In this document: positions 21,330 through 32,905 of the stretch, one piece after another
How positions within the stretch are numbered: the first letter of the stretch is position 1
How the letters are laid out: each line of letters opens with the position of its first letter
Assembly (NCBI GenBank): GCA_007449985.2
Contig: VIIQ02000233.1
Location: 57,501-121,500 of the forward strand
Length of the DNA: 64,000 nucleotides
Direction: 5' to 3'
Origin: Desmodesmus armatus
Taxonomy: Eukaryota > Chlorophyta > Chlorophyceae > Sphaeropleales > Scenedesmaceae
The notes under the pieces: model-generated
Databases searched by the model: none
Told to the model about the DNA's origin: nothing
Seen by the model: the letters and a program-made list of their open reading frames with translations, nothing else
Position numbers and translations under genes: made by a program

Positions 21330-22400
21330 GTCGACATGTACTCAGTTGAAGGGTACAATAACAATGCGGATGGCGGTGTGTCCTGCTGTAGGGCTCAACC
21401 AAACAGCAAGGTGGTGGTTGATCAGAAGCACAACAGCCTGCCTGCCTGCTTGCTTGCTGGTCTGGAGACTACCCAAATGGAAAACTAACTGATCCAACTT
21501 CAATACAGCTGCATGTTTGACGCTGTGCAGCCAAAGGGGGAGCATGGAATTGCTTGCTTGTGCAGCCAACCACCTTGATCCCGAACGCTGCCCGCACCAG
21601 CTGCCAGCTGTCCGGGTACAGGTAGCAGTGTGCTGTTCAGCAATGTCATCCGCAGAAATCAAATCAGACATTGCAGACGCTCACTGAAGCACAGGCATGG
21701 AGATACATATATCGAAACTCACAAACGCACGACTGTCCGCTGGCGTGCAAACGGCAAGCGATATAAACGTGTCTATGCTGAGACAGGGTTGGGTGAAGAT
21801 AGAGTGGCCCACGGCAACGGATGCCATGCAACGGTTTCCGTTGTCTGCAGCTTCAAGCATTGAGTACTCGGTGTGGCAACAGCCCACACAAGAAGGCGTA
21901 AGGGTGCACAAGCGTACGAAATGCTGGGCACATATCCTGCTGAGTTTGCACTTCTCGCCGTACATGTTGACTTGCGCGGTGTGTTTATACGACGCTGAGA
22001 CGTCTCTCTAGAAAATTGAGACGGTGTCAACTGAAGTAGAAGAAGTAATCATGCATCAGTCGCATCGACTAGGGGCCAATTAGCGATTGCTTTCCGTCGC
22101 TGACCATTTGTGACCGACAGGGCCGCAAGCGGCGACGCGGTAACCAACCCTAGCTTGTGATGCCGTAATGCATTGCTGTAAACACTGCAAAAAGCAGACG
22201 GACACTCAAGAGACGAGCCTGCCATTGAGGACACAGACAGGCACCACAACAGTTCCAGAATGACAATAGGCTATGGCTTGCCATGCATTAATTGTTTAAT
22301 CAACGTTTTATAGTTTGATTTGTTATTGGAGATTTCTAGTGGCCATATGCGCTCGCTTGTGGTGGTTTCAACTGCAAGCACTTTGGGGTGACGCTTAAAT
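21330..22400. other. No gene supported
   Basis: Short frames on both strands show no recognisable peptide or paired splice sites. It may include the upstream part of the Ala/Gln-rich gene. Confidence 0.35.
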
Positions 22401-22439
22401 AGTTTACAGGGTCACCCCCTTAGGGGGTGACGATAAACT
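22401..22439. repeat. Long imperfect hairpin
   Basis: AGTTTACAGGGTCACCCCCT followed at once by AGGGGGTGACGATAAACT folds back over about 18 pairs with one or two mismatches. A related GTCACCCCCC...GGTGACCCC pair follows at 22447-22470. It could be a transposon terminus or a cruciform site. Confidence 0.6.
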
Positions 22440-22479
22440 CTTTAATGTCACCCCCCAGTGTGGTGACCCCTTCTGTAAT

Positions 22480-22610
22480 ACTTATCTCAGGAGGGGAGGG
22501 GGCATTAGGGCATGGGCCCTGGTAGCAATGCCCCCAGGGGTAGGGGCATTCGCAGAGGCCTGACAAAAGAACTGCCTGTGTCACTTTCAACTAATCCCTA
22601 CCCATGACAT
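22480..22610. mobile_element. Partial GGGTAGGG-family element, right half
   Basis: GGGGGCATTAGGGCATGGGC, CCCCCAGGGGTAGGGGCATT and GTGTCACTTTCAACTAATCC then CTACCC match the right half of the element at 53923-54190. The left end is missing or diverged. Confidence 0.65.
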
Positions 22611-22939
22611 GCCTGGTGGCAACGCCAGCTTACTGCGGCGGGTTGGCGTGAGACAAAAGTATCTTTTCCAAATCGTGACGCTGCTTTTGCGACATACCTG
22701 GCCAACACGCACTGATTGCAGCAGCACGCAGGTGTCACACCTGAGGTGTGTGTGACTTCAGCGCTTGTCCGTGGTTGTCAGCCCATCGCAAAACCCACAC
22801 TTATCTTTGCTTCATAAAAACACGAGACGTTTGATTTAGAGGGGCACCCTGGTACCAGACCCGGTCCGTGCGAGTCAGCATCATTGGTGTCGAAGAGCTA
22901 CGCCAAGTCTCCGATGTAGAGTATAATCAGAGTGAAAAC

Positions 22940-25900
22940 ATGTCCAAAATCAGGCTAAAACCACAGCACTGGATTACGGGCTCGTCTCTTGTAGCGATCC
23001 TGCTGTTGCAACATCTGCTGGCTGGGTTTGGCTGGGTGCACCGACTATCCCTACTCCCCCATCATGAGTCTACAGTTGTGCACGTCGACAAGTTCTTCCT
23101 CACCGACAAAGACGTACATACGCCCACAAGTCTGCATGATAGTCATGTTGGTGACAGAGGAGCAAGTGCAGTCTCCACAACGGTGACAGTTGAGAACAGA
23201 CTGGAGAAGGCAGCAGCATATCAGCACCCCAGCACTGCAGTGCTGCATGTCCATCAGCAGCCCAGCCGTGACACAAAAACCAACACCAGCACTGCACGCC
23301 ACGCTGTCAGCCAGCACAGCTTTCAAGGACCGGATACACACCCCAGCGTGGACAAGCAACTGCCTCATGGCTCGCTGAAAGATGCTTCTGGTGTTGGCAC
23401 AGCAGCAGGCAGCGGCAGCATAACTTTTGTAGCAGCTCAAGATCACAAGCAGCGGTTGAGCATGAACAGCAATAACGCTCGCCAGGACCACATCCTGGGC
23501 CCAGTGCTGGCAGCCGCTGTCAGGTCACGCAACGACCCTGGCTACCATCAGAAACTAAAGGAAGCCGCATCGCAGCCAATCAATATTGCAGTCATGACTG
23601 GCTTGTTCTGGCAGCTGCCAACCACCCACACGCAGGGCTGCAAGGTGGATGGCATGTAGCAGCACAGTATGTTACCATCGTCGAACCCCAACTTTGTACA
23701 GTAACACGTCACATGTCGCAGTGACAGACCAAGCTGCAGGGACCGGGTAGCACTTTCAACCACAAGGGCGGCCCGCCTTCGACATCACACTGCACAGCCG
23801 GCTGTACCCCACATGATCAGCATGCCTGCACACGATGCTTACGCCTGATCCTGACAACACACAACACTGTAACACAGCACACCAACAACATGCATGCCTC
23901 CTGGTGTCCTACCTAAGGGCACAGCACCCACTCTGAGCCAGCTTAGTCCTATAGCCAAGCTGCAGCTCATCCTGTCACTCCACGAGCTACCGGACTACCA
24001 CCTTACCCCCCCTCCCAAGGGACAGGTGAGCAACAGGTTGGCACCACAGTACCCTTCACCAGCCTCAGCCCAAGTCATGCAACAACCGCCCAAACACAAC
24101 AGTCTCACAAACCAGCAGTCTCTCAAACAAGGGCAGGCGCATGGGTCCAGTGGTGGTAACATAACAATTAACCATGCAACTACCCCAATGCGCATAACCA
24201 CAAGCCAATAGACAGAAACAGCCGACAAAAAACATGCCACCTTAGCCACAACAGAAGCAAAGAACCACCTCTCTCTCTCTGATTTCACTGACTGGCCACA
24301 ATTTAGTAGTGTGCCAGCAGGCAAGAGGGTTCTGCCTGGCTAGACCCTGTACTGCAACACCAAGGGTTACAGCCCGAGGGTGCATCTGCAGACAGTATCA
24401 CTGCAACCACTACATTATGTAGCAGCACAGTATGTTACCACCACCGGCCCGCTACCCCCCATAACCAAAGTGCAATGCTGGACGCACGCCACACTCAAGG
24501 CAGCTAACAGCGTAGCGCCTGAGTAGCATGGCACACCCGACCATAGGCATCATTGGGCCTGTGGAGGGTGCTGGAAACCCTGACGACTCCTGAAACCATA
24601 GTGCAATTCTGAACAAACACCACTCAAGGCAGCTGGCAATGCAGCGCCTGAGTGCATGGCACACTTCCTGTGTGTACTCACCCAACCGCAGGCACAAGTG
24701 GCCTGTGGTGGGTCCTCGATGACCCCTGAAAGCATCAAAACCAAAGTACAATTTTGAATCCACCCACTCCGGCAGCTGACAATGCAGCGCCTGAGTGCAT
24801 GACACACTTCCTGTGTGTACTCAACCAACCGCAGGCACAAGTGGCCTGTGTGGGTCCTGAATGACCCCTGAAAGCATCCAAACCAAAGTGCAATTATGGA
24901 TACGCCCCACTCATGCCGCTGACAAAGCAGCGCCTGAGTGCATGACACAGGTGCTGATCGCATTCTGCGACCAGGTTGCGCACATGTTGCCTGTGCGATA
25001 CAGCGCTGAAACCAGAAGACCCACTTGCCAAAACCCTGGACCATAGACGGCAGGGCGAGAAAAGGTCTTATCACAGGCAGCGTAGGCCAGTGTGCGGCAA
25101 TGCACCAGACTCTGCCTGAAAGTGCCTCAACACAGACAACCTGGTGTCGGCTGCTGTACTGACAGCCATTATACAGTTACTTGACAAAAGGGACAGCATC
25201 CACCGCAATGGGGCTTGCTGTTGCCTTGCCACTTGACAAAAGGGACAGCATCCACCACAATGGGGCTTGCTGTTGCCTTGCACACTTGAGCGCGCAATAA
25301 ACAAAAAGGTCTTCACACTGTAACAAGCGCCAACAGCAGTGCATGAAGGACCGGACAGATAATGCTGGACCGCCTGATGCATGCTGCAGGACAGCAGTAG
25401 GGCGGCAGCAGCCAAAGCGACAGGCTTCTCCACCAAAATGCCCTCCGACTCCACCAAAATGTATCCTCGAGTTCACGAGGGGGGTGGGACATCTCAGTTG
25501 CCCAGGCCGCTCCGCGCATGGACCGACCAGCCTGACAGACAGTAGATGCAACTCTCCGACATCGACATTGTGTTTACAGGACTAAAGCCGACAACAGCCA
25601 CTAAAAGCCACACTAAGACCACACTCTCTCTCCGATTTTACTGACTGGCCACGATTTAGTAGTGTGCCAGCAGGCAAGAGGGTTCTGCCTGGCTAGACCC
25701 TGTACTGCAACACCAAGGGTTACAGCCCGAGGGTGCATCTGCAGACAGTATCACTGCAACCACTACAGGCATCCCGCTGGATTGCCATATCCGGAAGGGA
25801 GGGAGTGAGGTGAGGACTGCAGCTGCGGATTGGTGCAAGCAGTACTGAAAAGCTATTCTCATTTGGAGTACATATGCTGTATGATTGGGTTGAGCTGCAT

Positions 25901-28900
25901 AAGGTACCAGTTGCAAGGCTCAAGAGCCAAAAGCGGGGTCTGTTGTGTATTGCCCCATGAGCGTCTTTGGGTCACTACGGGGCGTTCAGGCTTGGCCTGA
26001 GCCCTGTAACGGTAACAGAAATAGTGATGTTGATGGTGACAAAGCACAAACTGTATCACTGCACTCAGATTGTCAGTTGCCCAATGTGCACTTGAGGCCT
26101 CCTGTGCACTCCCCCCCCCCCCCCTTCCACCTTGCACCTCGCACCACCAGGGCACATGCGTGACGGCCATTGACAGCCACTGCAATCATCAATGCAAGCA
26201 AGTGCAACCCTTGGGGTCACCCTCACGGGAAAGCGTGGTGTTGCAAAGTGCTTTTTGACCCCCACACCCTTCAGCCCAGGCTGTAGCCAAAAGGCATGCC
26301 TACCAAAGGCCGCCCCACGAGCAGCATGCACGCCTCAACCCCGCCCCATCTTCCTGCCCCAAAGCCATACAGGAGCTCTAGTACAGAGGCCAGCCAGGTA
26401 GCCACCACCCCTGACAACAAGGGGAAGTTGCTGCCCACCCTACAACCTCAATTTTAACCCTCCAGCCTAAACAGACACTCTGCAGCGCATTGCAGCTGAA
26501 GCAGTTCAAATAGGGTCACCCCTGGAACACACACCCAATCATTCAGGCCACACTGTAGAAGCTGAACAGGCACCACAAGGCTCCCACCAACCCATCCATA
26601 TGTCAGGTGTTGGCTGAGCACCTGGGTGCTGGTGCGCGCGTGTCTGGTGCTAAAGCAAGGCGTGCGCGTGGCATGAAACCGTCTGTGGGTCGGTAGTCTC
26701 AATCCTGGGCGGCACGCACCACAACACCGCGATAGCTACCGGGACGCACTGCAGCATTGGAACGGGGCAGATGAAAATGTACAGAACCGCAGCGGAGACT
26801 ACTACTGTATTTTGGGGCTGGGGATGTGTGTTGATCGCCAAACTTTTGGCGCTGAGTGCACGCACTCCCCCCCCCTCCCCCCGACTGCAGGCCACACTAA
26901 GTCCCCATCTGCCTAGCAACTTCAATCTGGGCTGCAAACGCACGATTTGACCCCATGCTGCAAACAGAGACGGCTGATGCAGCATGATTTCACGTATATA
27001 TGTCGCTGTTGTGACATGCACTTGCAGGAGTTTCTGAACAAAGCTGACGCTTTGTACTACCATGTCCCTTCTTTTGCTGGCCAGCCGCGCAAAAAGGCTT
27101 TCCCAGAACAGCTGCGATTGGCGATGAGCCTTGAAAGTGCTGCATACTACACCAATCTTGACTCCCCCCGTTATATGTGTCAGTTTGACGCAGAAATGTC
27201 ATACAGAACATGTGCGCAGGTCACCAAGTAAGTGGTTAGTGCGATGCCTGTTCACCCAAACTATGTGCGATTTTCTTGCAGTGCTCAGTGCTTTGTCCTG
27301 TATGTGTGCATCAGGCCACCGCTGCATCTACATGTCAATATTGTTGCGTGGCACTGCTGCTTCCTGGCATCACACATGTGTTGTGCACCAATTCTGAATG
27401 CAGCCACTACCCAACCACTAAAATGCCTATTTAAACCTCGACAAGCTGCATGCAGCATCATGTTCAAGTGCGAGTTGCACCAAGTCCAATATGTGTTTCA
27501 ACATGTCTACTCTGTCTACTGTACCTTGTCCGTTTGCAGTTGGTATTCCTTGGAGGCCCTGGACAAGCTGTTCAGCGTGAGTGACAGAGTTTGCACGCAA
27601 ACACCTCATGGCGTCGGGCTTGCTTCTAATGCTGAGGATGGGAGGTAACCTTCCCAAGCTGTACGTGTACTGGGCTTGCAGTACTGCAAGGGGGCAGCGC
27701 ATCAGGAGAACGGCGGCGTTTCATCAGGCTATGGTAGTGCTGACTTGAAGCCATCGTGTCTGCCTACGCAGATTGCGCCTGTACCCTTTGACCAAAAGCT
27801 GCACGCAATTGCCTACATCAACAGCAACTGCGATGCGCAGTCAGGACGCTCAGCAATAATGCGCAAGTTGATCGCCCTGGGTGACTAAGCAAAGGTGCGC
27901 AAAGGGTGAGATCAGCGGCAGCAGTTGATCATGTTTAGCGAAGAGATCAATGCATTTGTACAGTATGACATATGTAGAGCATCTGGGTGTGAGTGTGTGT
28001 GGGCCGGAGGGTGTGGCTGTGGGTGGGGTGGAGGGGGGCGCGCTGGACGAGGCTAAGCCCGCGCACAACCGTGTGACCACCCTCTGACAATGTGCATGTT
28101 GTTGTTGGCTGCAGGTGCCAGTGCACTCTTTAGGAAGGTGTGACAATAACAGACAATGGCCATCAGGCGGGCTCACCAAGGTAGAGGTCATGCGCAAGTA
28201 CAAGTTCTGTGTTGCCATGGGAAACAGCATACGGCAGGACTACATGACCGAGAAAATGTGGGATGGGCTGATGGCGGGCTGCATCCCCATCTACATGGGC
28301 AGCAACAACGCACCACACATCATACCGGATCCAAACAGTGTCCTTGTGTGAGTCTCGCGAGATGTGTGCATTATGGCAGCATTGAGGCCAGAGACATGGT
28401 ATTCTGCATGGCAGTGTACACATCTGGTACTTGTGATGGCTGGTGCGACATGCTCAAAGGGATGGAGCAATGCTGCCAGCCCCATTGTTTGTGCAGCCCG
28501 GCTAACTGGGCCAGCTGACATTGATCCCTCTCGTCACAGCACAGGATGGCACAGTACAGCACAGTGCAGTGATGGGTGTGGAGAGCCGAGTCTCATCCCC
28601 CATACTAGCCAGCAGCTGAAAATTCATATCACATCCACTCACTTATTGGAGTGATGCGCCGATTGATCTGCAGGTATGATCCATCTGGCAAATCTGGCCA
28701 TGCTTCCACCCCGGAGCAACTGGATGCACTGATGCATGAGATAGGAGCCAACCAGCAGAGATATGAAACCGTGCTGGCCTGGAAGCATAGAAAGGTAGGC
28801 CAAGACTGCTGATAAGATACTGCACATATGCTATACTGATATCACGATGTGGTCAAACCGGAGCAATGGCTTGGCAATATCGCCAACCAATTCAGCTCAG

Positions 28901-30535
28901 TAGAGGTTATTTAGCACTCTGATGTGATGCCGTATACCAGACCACTGGAGAAAGCACATGGTGCTTGTACTGTACTGTTGCCAGGGGGGGGGGGCAGCTA
29001 GCTGCGTACACACCCGCCCACGCACGTGCCCACAAATGCACACACACATGCACGCAATTGGGGGAAGAAAATGTTACACGCAGACACATTCGCCACACAT
29101 CAATGGCATTGCCTGCCAGGGTTGAACCGGTTGAAACACTAAGGTGGGGAAAAACCCCGATCCCCGTCAGTGGTTTGCACCACCTACACCAGATAGTAGC
29201 CTGATTCAAAGCAAGACAGCAAAGGAGACTTCGTTGACATCCTGAGGCAACACGACAACCTTGTACAGAAGTGGGAAGCAAACAGCTAGGATCCAGCAGG
29301 CAGCAACACCAAGAAATACCCCTTGTCAGGTCAGATACCCAAAGTCAGCCCAAGAAGGCGCGCCCGGCGCACTTTCATCTTGTACAGAGTGTATGCCAAC
29401 GCAGACTGCTCTCCATGTTGAAACACTGATCGCACACATTCAGGGTCGTCCAGTACCACAGCATCAGACAGGGGGAAGGCCGGGCAAGCGGCGCGCAAAT
29501 CATCGTAAACAGGGCACTCCAACAGGAAGTGCTTCAAGTCTTCCACATTGCAATTGCGTAAACCCAGCTGCCTGGAAACATAGAAAGGATGGGGGGGGGG
29601 GATGCTGCTTGACCGATACCATTGACTCAATGGTACTAGTAGTACTGGCAGCGACCGATTGTGAAACAGGTTTGAATGGCGGCCTTGGTGTGCTTCTGTT
29701 GGTCCGGGCACACACATTTTGCCTTGGAAGGCGATGCCATTGCATGCGGCATGACGTGCTGTGTTATTGAGGCTTTGCCTCTGGCCCCCCTGGTCTACTT
29801 TGCTTGGGATCAGCAGTCAGCAGAGTTTTGACTCCTCTGCAACCCTGAAAACACAACTCCAGACATACCTACGTTTGATGTCCTGACCTACACCTGACAG
29901 TGTCCAGAGCATGTAGAAGATCATGCATCACCTTTTGTTGACATCAAATGGCAACACCTCGGCTTCATCACATGGTGTATGGGGGAGCCTGGTGTGTTGG
30001 CTAGTAACAGATGGTGTGTGGGGGAATCTGGTGTGTTGGCTAGTAAAAGTGGGTTGCCCAGTGAAAGTTGACCTTTGTGACCTGTACTGCTTGATTTGTT
30101 GTGCCTCTGTCATGCAGCCTGAAGAGCAACCGTCTGAAATCTTCCGGTACCTATGGGATGTGCGGCGCACGACAGGGGAGTGCTTCTTGTGCCAGTTCCT
30201 GGCACGGCATAGAGCAGAACCGAAGCAACGATATACTACATGCCTATTCAACAAGGAATGGTAAGTACTGTAACAGAGCCACAACAAACTAGAATTCCTG
30301 GGGGAAAAATGCTCTCCAGACACTACAGGGAGCTGCCTGCTGTTTATTGTTGAGATCATCAGGCTGACAGTGGCTATGCAAACCAACATAGTAACTATTA
30401 TAAACGTGTTTAGGTGTTGATGCACCTCTGTACGACAACTCACAGTGATGGTTTGTTACTGCCTGCAGGATGGAGTCTGCTGGCCAACATTACGCTCCAG
30501 AAGAGCAGTACTGCCAACAAGATGCAGCCCACTGA
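22940..30535 (+). CDS. GT10 family alpha-1,3/1,4-fucosyltransferase, eight exons
   Basis: It transfers fucose from GDP-fucose to glycans, most likely in the Golgi. Exons: 22940-23644, 27028-27227, 27540-27576, 27682-27885, 28115-28347, 28674-28794, 30118-30260, 30469-30535, about 570 residues. The start ATG has A at -3; the upstream GTG frame is ignored. Residues 12-32 form a signal anchor, followed by a stem of about 180 residues. Catalytic hallmarks in order: A-D-A-L-Y-Y-H, S-L-E-S-A-A-Y-Y-T-N, M-S-Y-R-T, Y-I-N-S-N-C, V-P-V-H-S-L-G-R-C, K-Y-K-F-C-V-A-M-G-N-S, Y-M-T-E-K-M-W-D-G-L-M-A-G-C-I-P-I-Y-M-G, then W-K-H-R-K and a Cys-rich end. All junction phases agree, except that exon 4 ends GAC|TAAGCA where GAC|GTAAGCA would be a perfect phase-0 donor, so one G seems missing. 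The donor at 23645 (GTGGAT) is weak. Family certain; linkage unknown. Confidence 0.93.
24465..24960 (+). repeat. Tandem repeat, about 3.5 units of 132-144 bp
   Basis: Units begin near 24465, 24597, 24741 and 24883. They share CAAAGTGCAAT, GCAGCGCCTGAGTGCATG, ACACTTCCTGTGTGTACTCA and CAGGCACAAGTGGCCTGTG. The array lies inside GT10 intron 1. Confidence 0.85.
25188..25290 (+). repeat. Two tandem 51-bp units
   Basis: CTTGACAAAAGGGACAGCAT then CCACCGCAATGGGGCTTGCT recurs immediately with one base change. It lies in GT10 intron 1. Confidence 0.85.
26176..26850 (+). repeat. Dispersed repeat matching 45225-45470 and 48140-48920
   Basis: 26190-26430 (CAATGCAAGCAAGTGCAACC ... TTCAGCCCAGGCTGTAGCCA) resembles 45230-45470. 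26515-26850 (GGTCACCCCTGGAACACACA ... TGTAGAAGCTGAACAGG ... TAGTCTCAATC ... GGGGATGTGTG) resembles 48130-48170 joined to 48690-48910. This copy lacks the 512-bp insert present at 48171-48682 and so serves as an empty-site paralog. Confidence 0.65.
29050..29590 (-). mobile_element. LINE 3' fragment (end of reverse-transcriptase ORF plus tail) in GT10 intron 6
   Basis: On the minus strand, 29590-29335 encodes a peptide with C-N-V-E-D-L-K-H-F-L-L-E-C-P-V-Y-D-D-L-R, the zinc-binding motif that ends many non-LTR retrotransposon ORFs. It stops after K-M-K-V-R-R-A-R-L-L-G-L-T-L-G-I. About 280 bases of 3' untranslated tail follow, including GGTTCAACCCTGGCAGG. The same C-terminal peptide and tail occur at 36990-37345, and the tail alone at 58790-58905. 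Confidence 0.75.
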
Positions 30536-30739
30536 CTAGCCTCAACCTGATTGCGCGAACTTGTGCATTTACATATCTGTTGGCGATATGGTCGATGAGC
30601 AGTTGCTCGTAGCACAGATGCCTACATTCCCTGCAGTGTGGGTCAGTGGGGTGATAGCACCCCACTGCAGAAGGTGACAACCTACCAAGGCTTGTCAGTC
30701 CATGACAATACTGCATGGCACTGCAATCATACACCCACG

Positions 30740-30744
30740 TGTAA
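30740..30744 (+). terminator. TGTAA polyadenylation-type signal for the GT10 gene
   Basis: TGTAA lies 205 bases after the GT10 stop codon. TGTAA is the usual poly(A) signal in chlorophycean algae; chance occurrence cannot be excluded. Confidence 0.4.
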
Positions 30745-30749
30745 GCATT

Positions 30750-31930
30750 ATGTATCACCAACCAGCACCGGCACCAGAGGAACGTCACCCAATCAAGGGC
30801 GACAGGCAACACGGCACAACAGCAGCAGCCTCTGACAGACATGTTAGGGACCCAGGGGACCAGTCTCAGCTGCCGCTGTGCATGAGCAATTGAGGGCTGG
30901 ATGGTGCCACTTTGCAAGACATGAAGAGTGCAACACAAGGTCCGCAAGACCATGTACCATAACAAGTGACATTATAGAAGTGGTGATGGGCATGTACGAC
31001 TGCACATGCGCACACAAGCACCCTATTCAAGCTTGCAATTCTAGTACTACAGACTGTCTGCGACAAATGGAGGCTGAGCACCCCCCCCCCCCTGGCACAC
31101 ACCACCACCAAAGTGCAGTCCCTTACATTTTACCAAAGTGCATGCATGCTGCCCTCCCAGCTACAATCTTATGGCCAACTTGCACCATCATCATTCAGAC
31201 CCTTGCCAGCATGCTCATTGTGCCGGAGCAAGATGTCTAGCTCAGGGCACACAGCATTGCCAGACAAACGCAGAACTCACCATTCATGAAGCATTGCAGC
31301 CCAGCAGAGCCTGGGGTGCAGTACAGCCACCCCAACCTGAACAGGACATGGAAAAGCAAGGACAGAAAACAAAGACCGCTCAAGGACCGCCACATGTCGC
31401 TCAGCACATACTCACAGTGTCTCTTGCACCCCCTGTACACCCCAACAACAGGCACCCCCACCAATTTCTTGCACCCCCACCAACAGGCACCCCCACCAAC
31501 CTCTTGCACCCCCACAAACAGGCAGTGCAAGAGCCAACAGCATATGCGAGGGACGCAGAAGGCAGGCTGCCGGTCTGCATCACAGCCTGTTTGGCCCACT
31601 AGCTGACAAATACTTGCATGTCAAGCAATTGACCCCACTTGCGCATACCAACATGTGTACTCACAGCTTCAGCTGAGATGTACTTGCAAGGCAGACATAT
31701 TGCAGTTTGCAAATCATGCGGCCGCCGGCGTGGCATATGTCTCACCCCTTCCTGGCTCCCTCATTTCGCTGCCCCCGTCCCCTTGAGTCATGCAAATGAG
31801 TGTGTACTACAGTAGTACCAAATCAGAATGTAGAATGTGAGCCTAGAAAATTCAGCATGCATACACGAAAAGTTGCCATACAGCCCCCCCTCCCTGGCTC
31901 ATGTCACCGACCCCCCGGCTCATGCCTAGA
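30750..31930. other. No gene seen; short C-rich minisatellite at 31436-31520
   Basis: CCAACAGGCACCCCCACCAA plus TTCTTGCACCCCCA repeats about 2.5 times with a 34-bp period at 31445-31520. Elsewhere only unsupported short frames occur. Confidence 0.5.
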
Positions 31931-31934
31931 CGCA

Positions 31935-32510
31935 ACGCCACCAAAGTAGCCTATCTAGCACCACAGTGGTTCTTATGTGGCTGGAGATTATGACTGCTTG
32001 CCTAGCCAAAGCATCGACTTGCTTTATGTCAACCTGCTTGAATGGCCATTGCAACATAATTACAGTCACCCATCCCCCCCCCCCCCCGCCCCCATATGCC
32101 CTGCAGTCAGCTGCACTGAAGCTTGCACACATTCAAACCACACTGGATCTCAAGCTATTGGAGCTTGGGGGTGGAAGCATAGCACACACCCTTCCACGCT
32201 AAATTGCACGATGTGTATTTATGCATGGGACAGCATTTCCTGCATCCCCCCCAAGCTCATGCCCACGTTCAGCGCCCCCAAAGTCACCCACATCAGCACC
32301 ACAGTGGTTTCCATGTTGCTGAAGTACCTAGTTGTATGCCTTCCCAAAGCAGAGACTTGCTGAATAGAAGACTGCTCGTTTGGACATTACAGCAGAACCA
32401 CATTCACCCAACTCCCCCCCCCCCCAGCGCCCCCATATGCCCTGCATTCAGCTCCACCAAGGTCTTGCACATCCACACCACACTGTATCTCAAGCTACTA
32501 GAGCACTTGC
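31935..32510 (-). repeat. Satellite units related to the 7.2-kb array, inverted orientation
   Basis: Two units of about 345 bp (from 31950 and 32295) share CAGCACCACAGTGGTT, CCCCCATATGCCCTGCA and CACACTG(G/T)ATCTCAAGCTA. The reverse complement of the last part reads TAGCTTGAGATACAGTGTGG followed by GATGTGCAAGACCTTGGTGG, close to the unit start of the 7229-8400 array. Confidence 0.75.
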
Positions 32511-32514
32511 TTTG

Positions 32515-32905
32515 AATATAATGTGGAGTTGCTGTACAAGACTTTTGTCAAGCAAAATGCCAGGTCTAGGCAGGGGGTGTGGGCGAGGCGGGGGAAATTG
32601 ATCTACTGTGGCAAGCCTTCACACTCATTGTGAAACTTAGTTTGAAGTGGTGTATGCATTGCATCCCCTCACAAGCTCTAGCAGCTTGAGATATGGTGTG
32701 GTATTGATGTACGCGTCTTTGGTGGCCTACCAAAGCAAAGCCTGGTCGGGGGGGGGGGGGGCTGAGGTGAAAGACGGTCTCAAGCCAAAATATGCATTCA
32801 TGTAGTATACCGTGGAGCGGTGTGTGCTGTGCATCCACTCACAAGCCCCAGTAGCTTGAAGTACGATGTTGCTGTACAGGACCTTGGTGGAGCAGAATGC
32901 AAGGC
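32515..32905 (+). repeat. Satellite units related to the 7.2-kb array, direct orientation
   Basis: Units near 32520, 32690 and 32850 contain AGCTTGAGATATGGTGTGGT, ATTGATGTACGCGTCTTTGG and variants, with interior poly-G tracts and CACTCACAAGC(C/T)C leaders as at 7.4-8.3 kb. With 31935-32510 they form a loose head-to-head arrangement. Confidence 0.75.

Larger units (their letters stand above)
24269..25767 (+). repeat. Pair of near-identical 140-bp direct repeats in GT10 intron 1
   Basis: 24269-24411 and 25628-25767 share CTCTCTCTGATTTCACTGAC then TGGCCACAATTTAGTAGTGT and on to ACTGCAACCACTAC with only two or three differences, 1.36 kb apart. Such similarity is unusual among the diverged repeats here and suggests recent duplication, or terminal repeats of a small element. 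The boundaries do not show TG...CA. Confidence 0.7.

Noticed and set aside
20165..21349. Plus-strand 394-codon Pro/Ala/Leu-rich protein
   Set aside because: Antisense of CAG-repeat sequence; poly-Cys and poly-Leu stretches and lack of matched splice sites make the minus strand the better choice.
29050..29200. tRNA gene in the LINE tail (minus strand)
   Set aside because: GGTTCAACCC resembles a T-loop, but the cloverleaf cannot be completed, and the same sequence is the shared LINE tail in three places.
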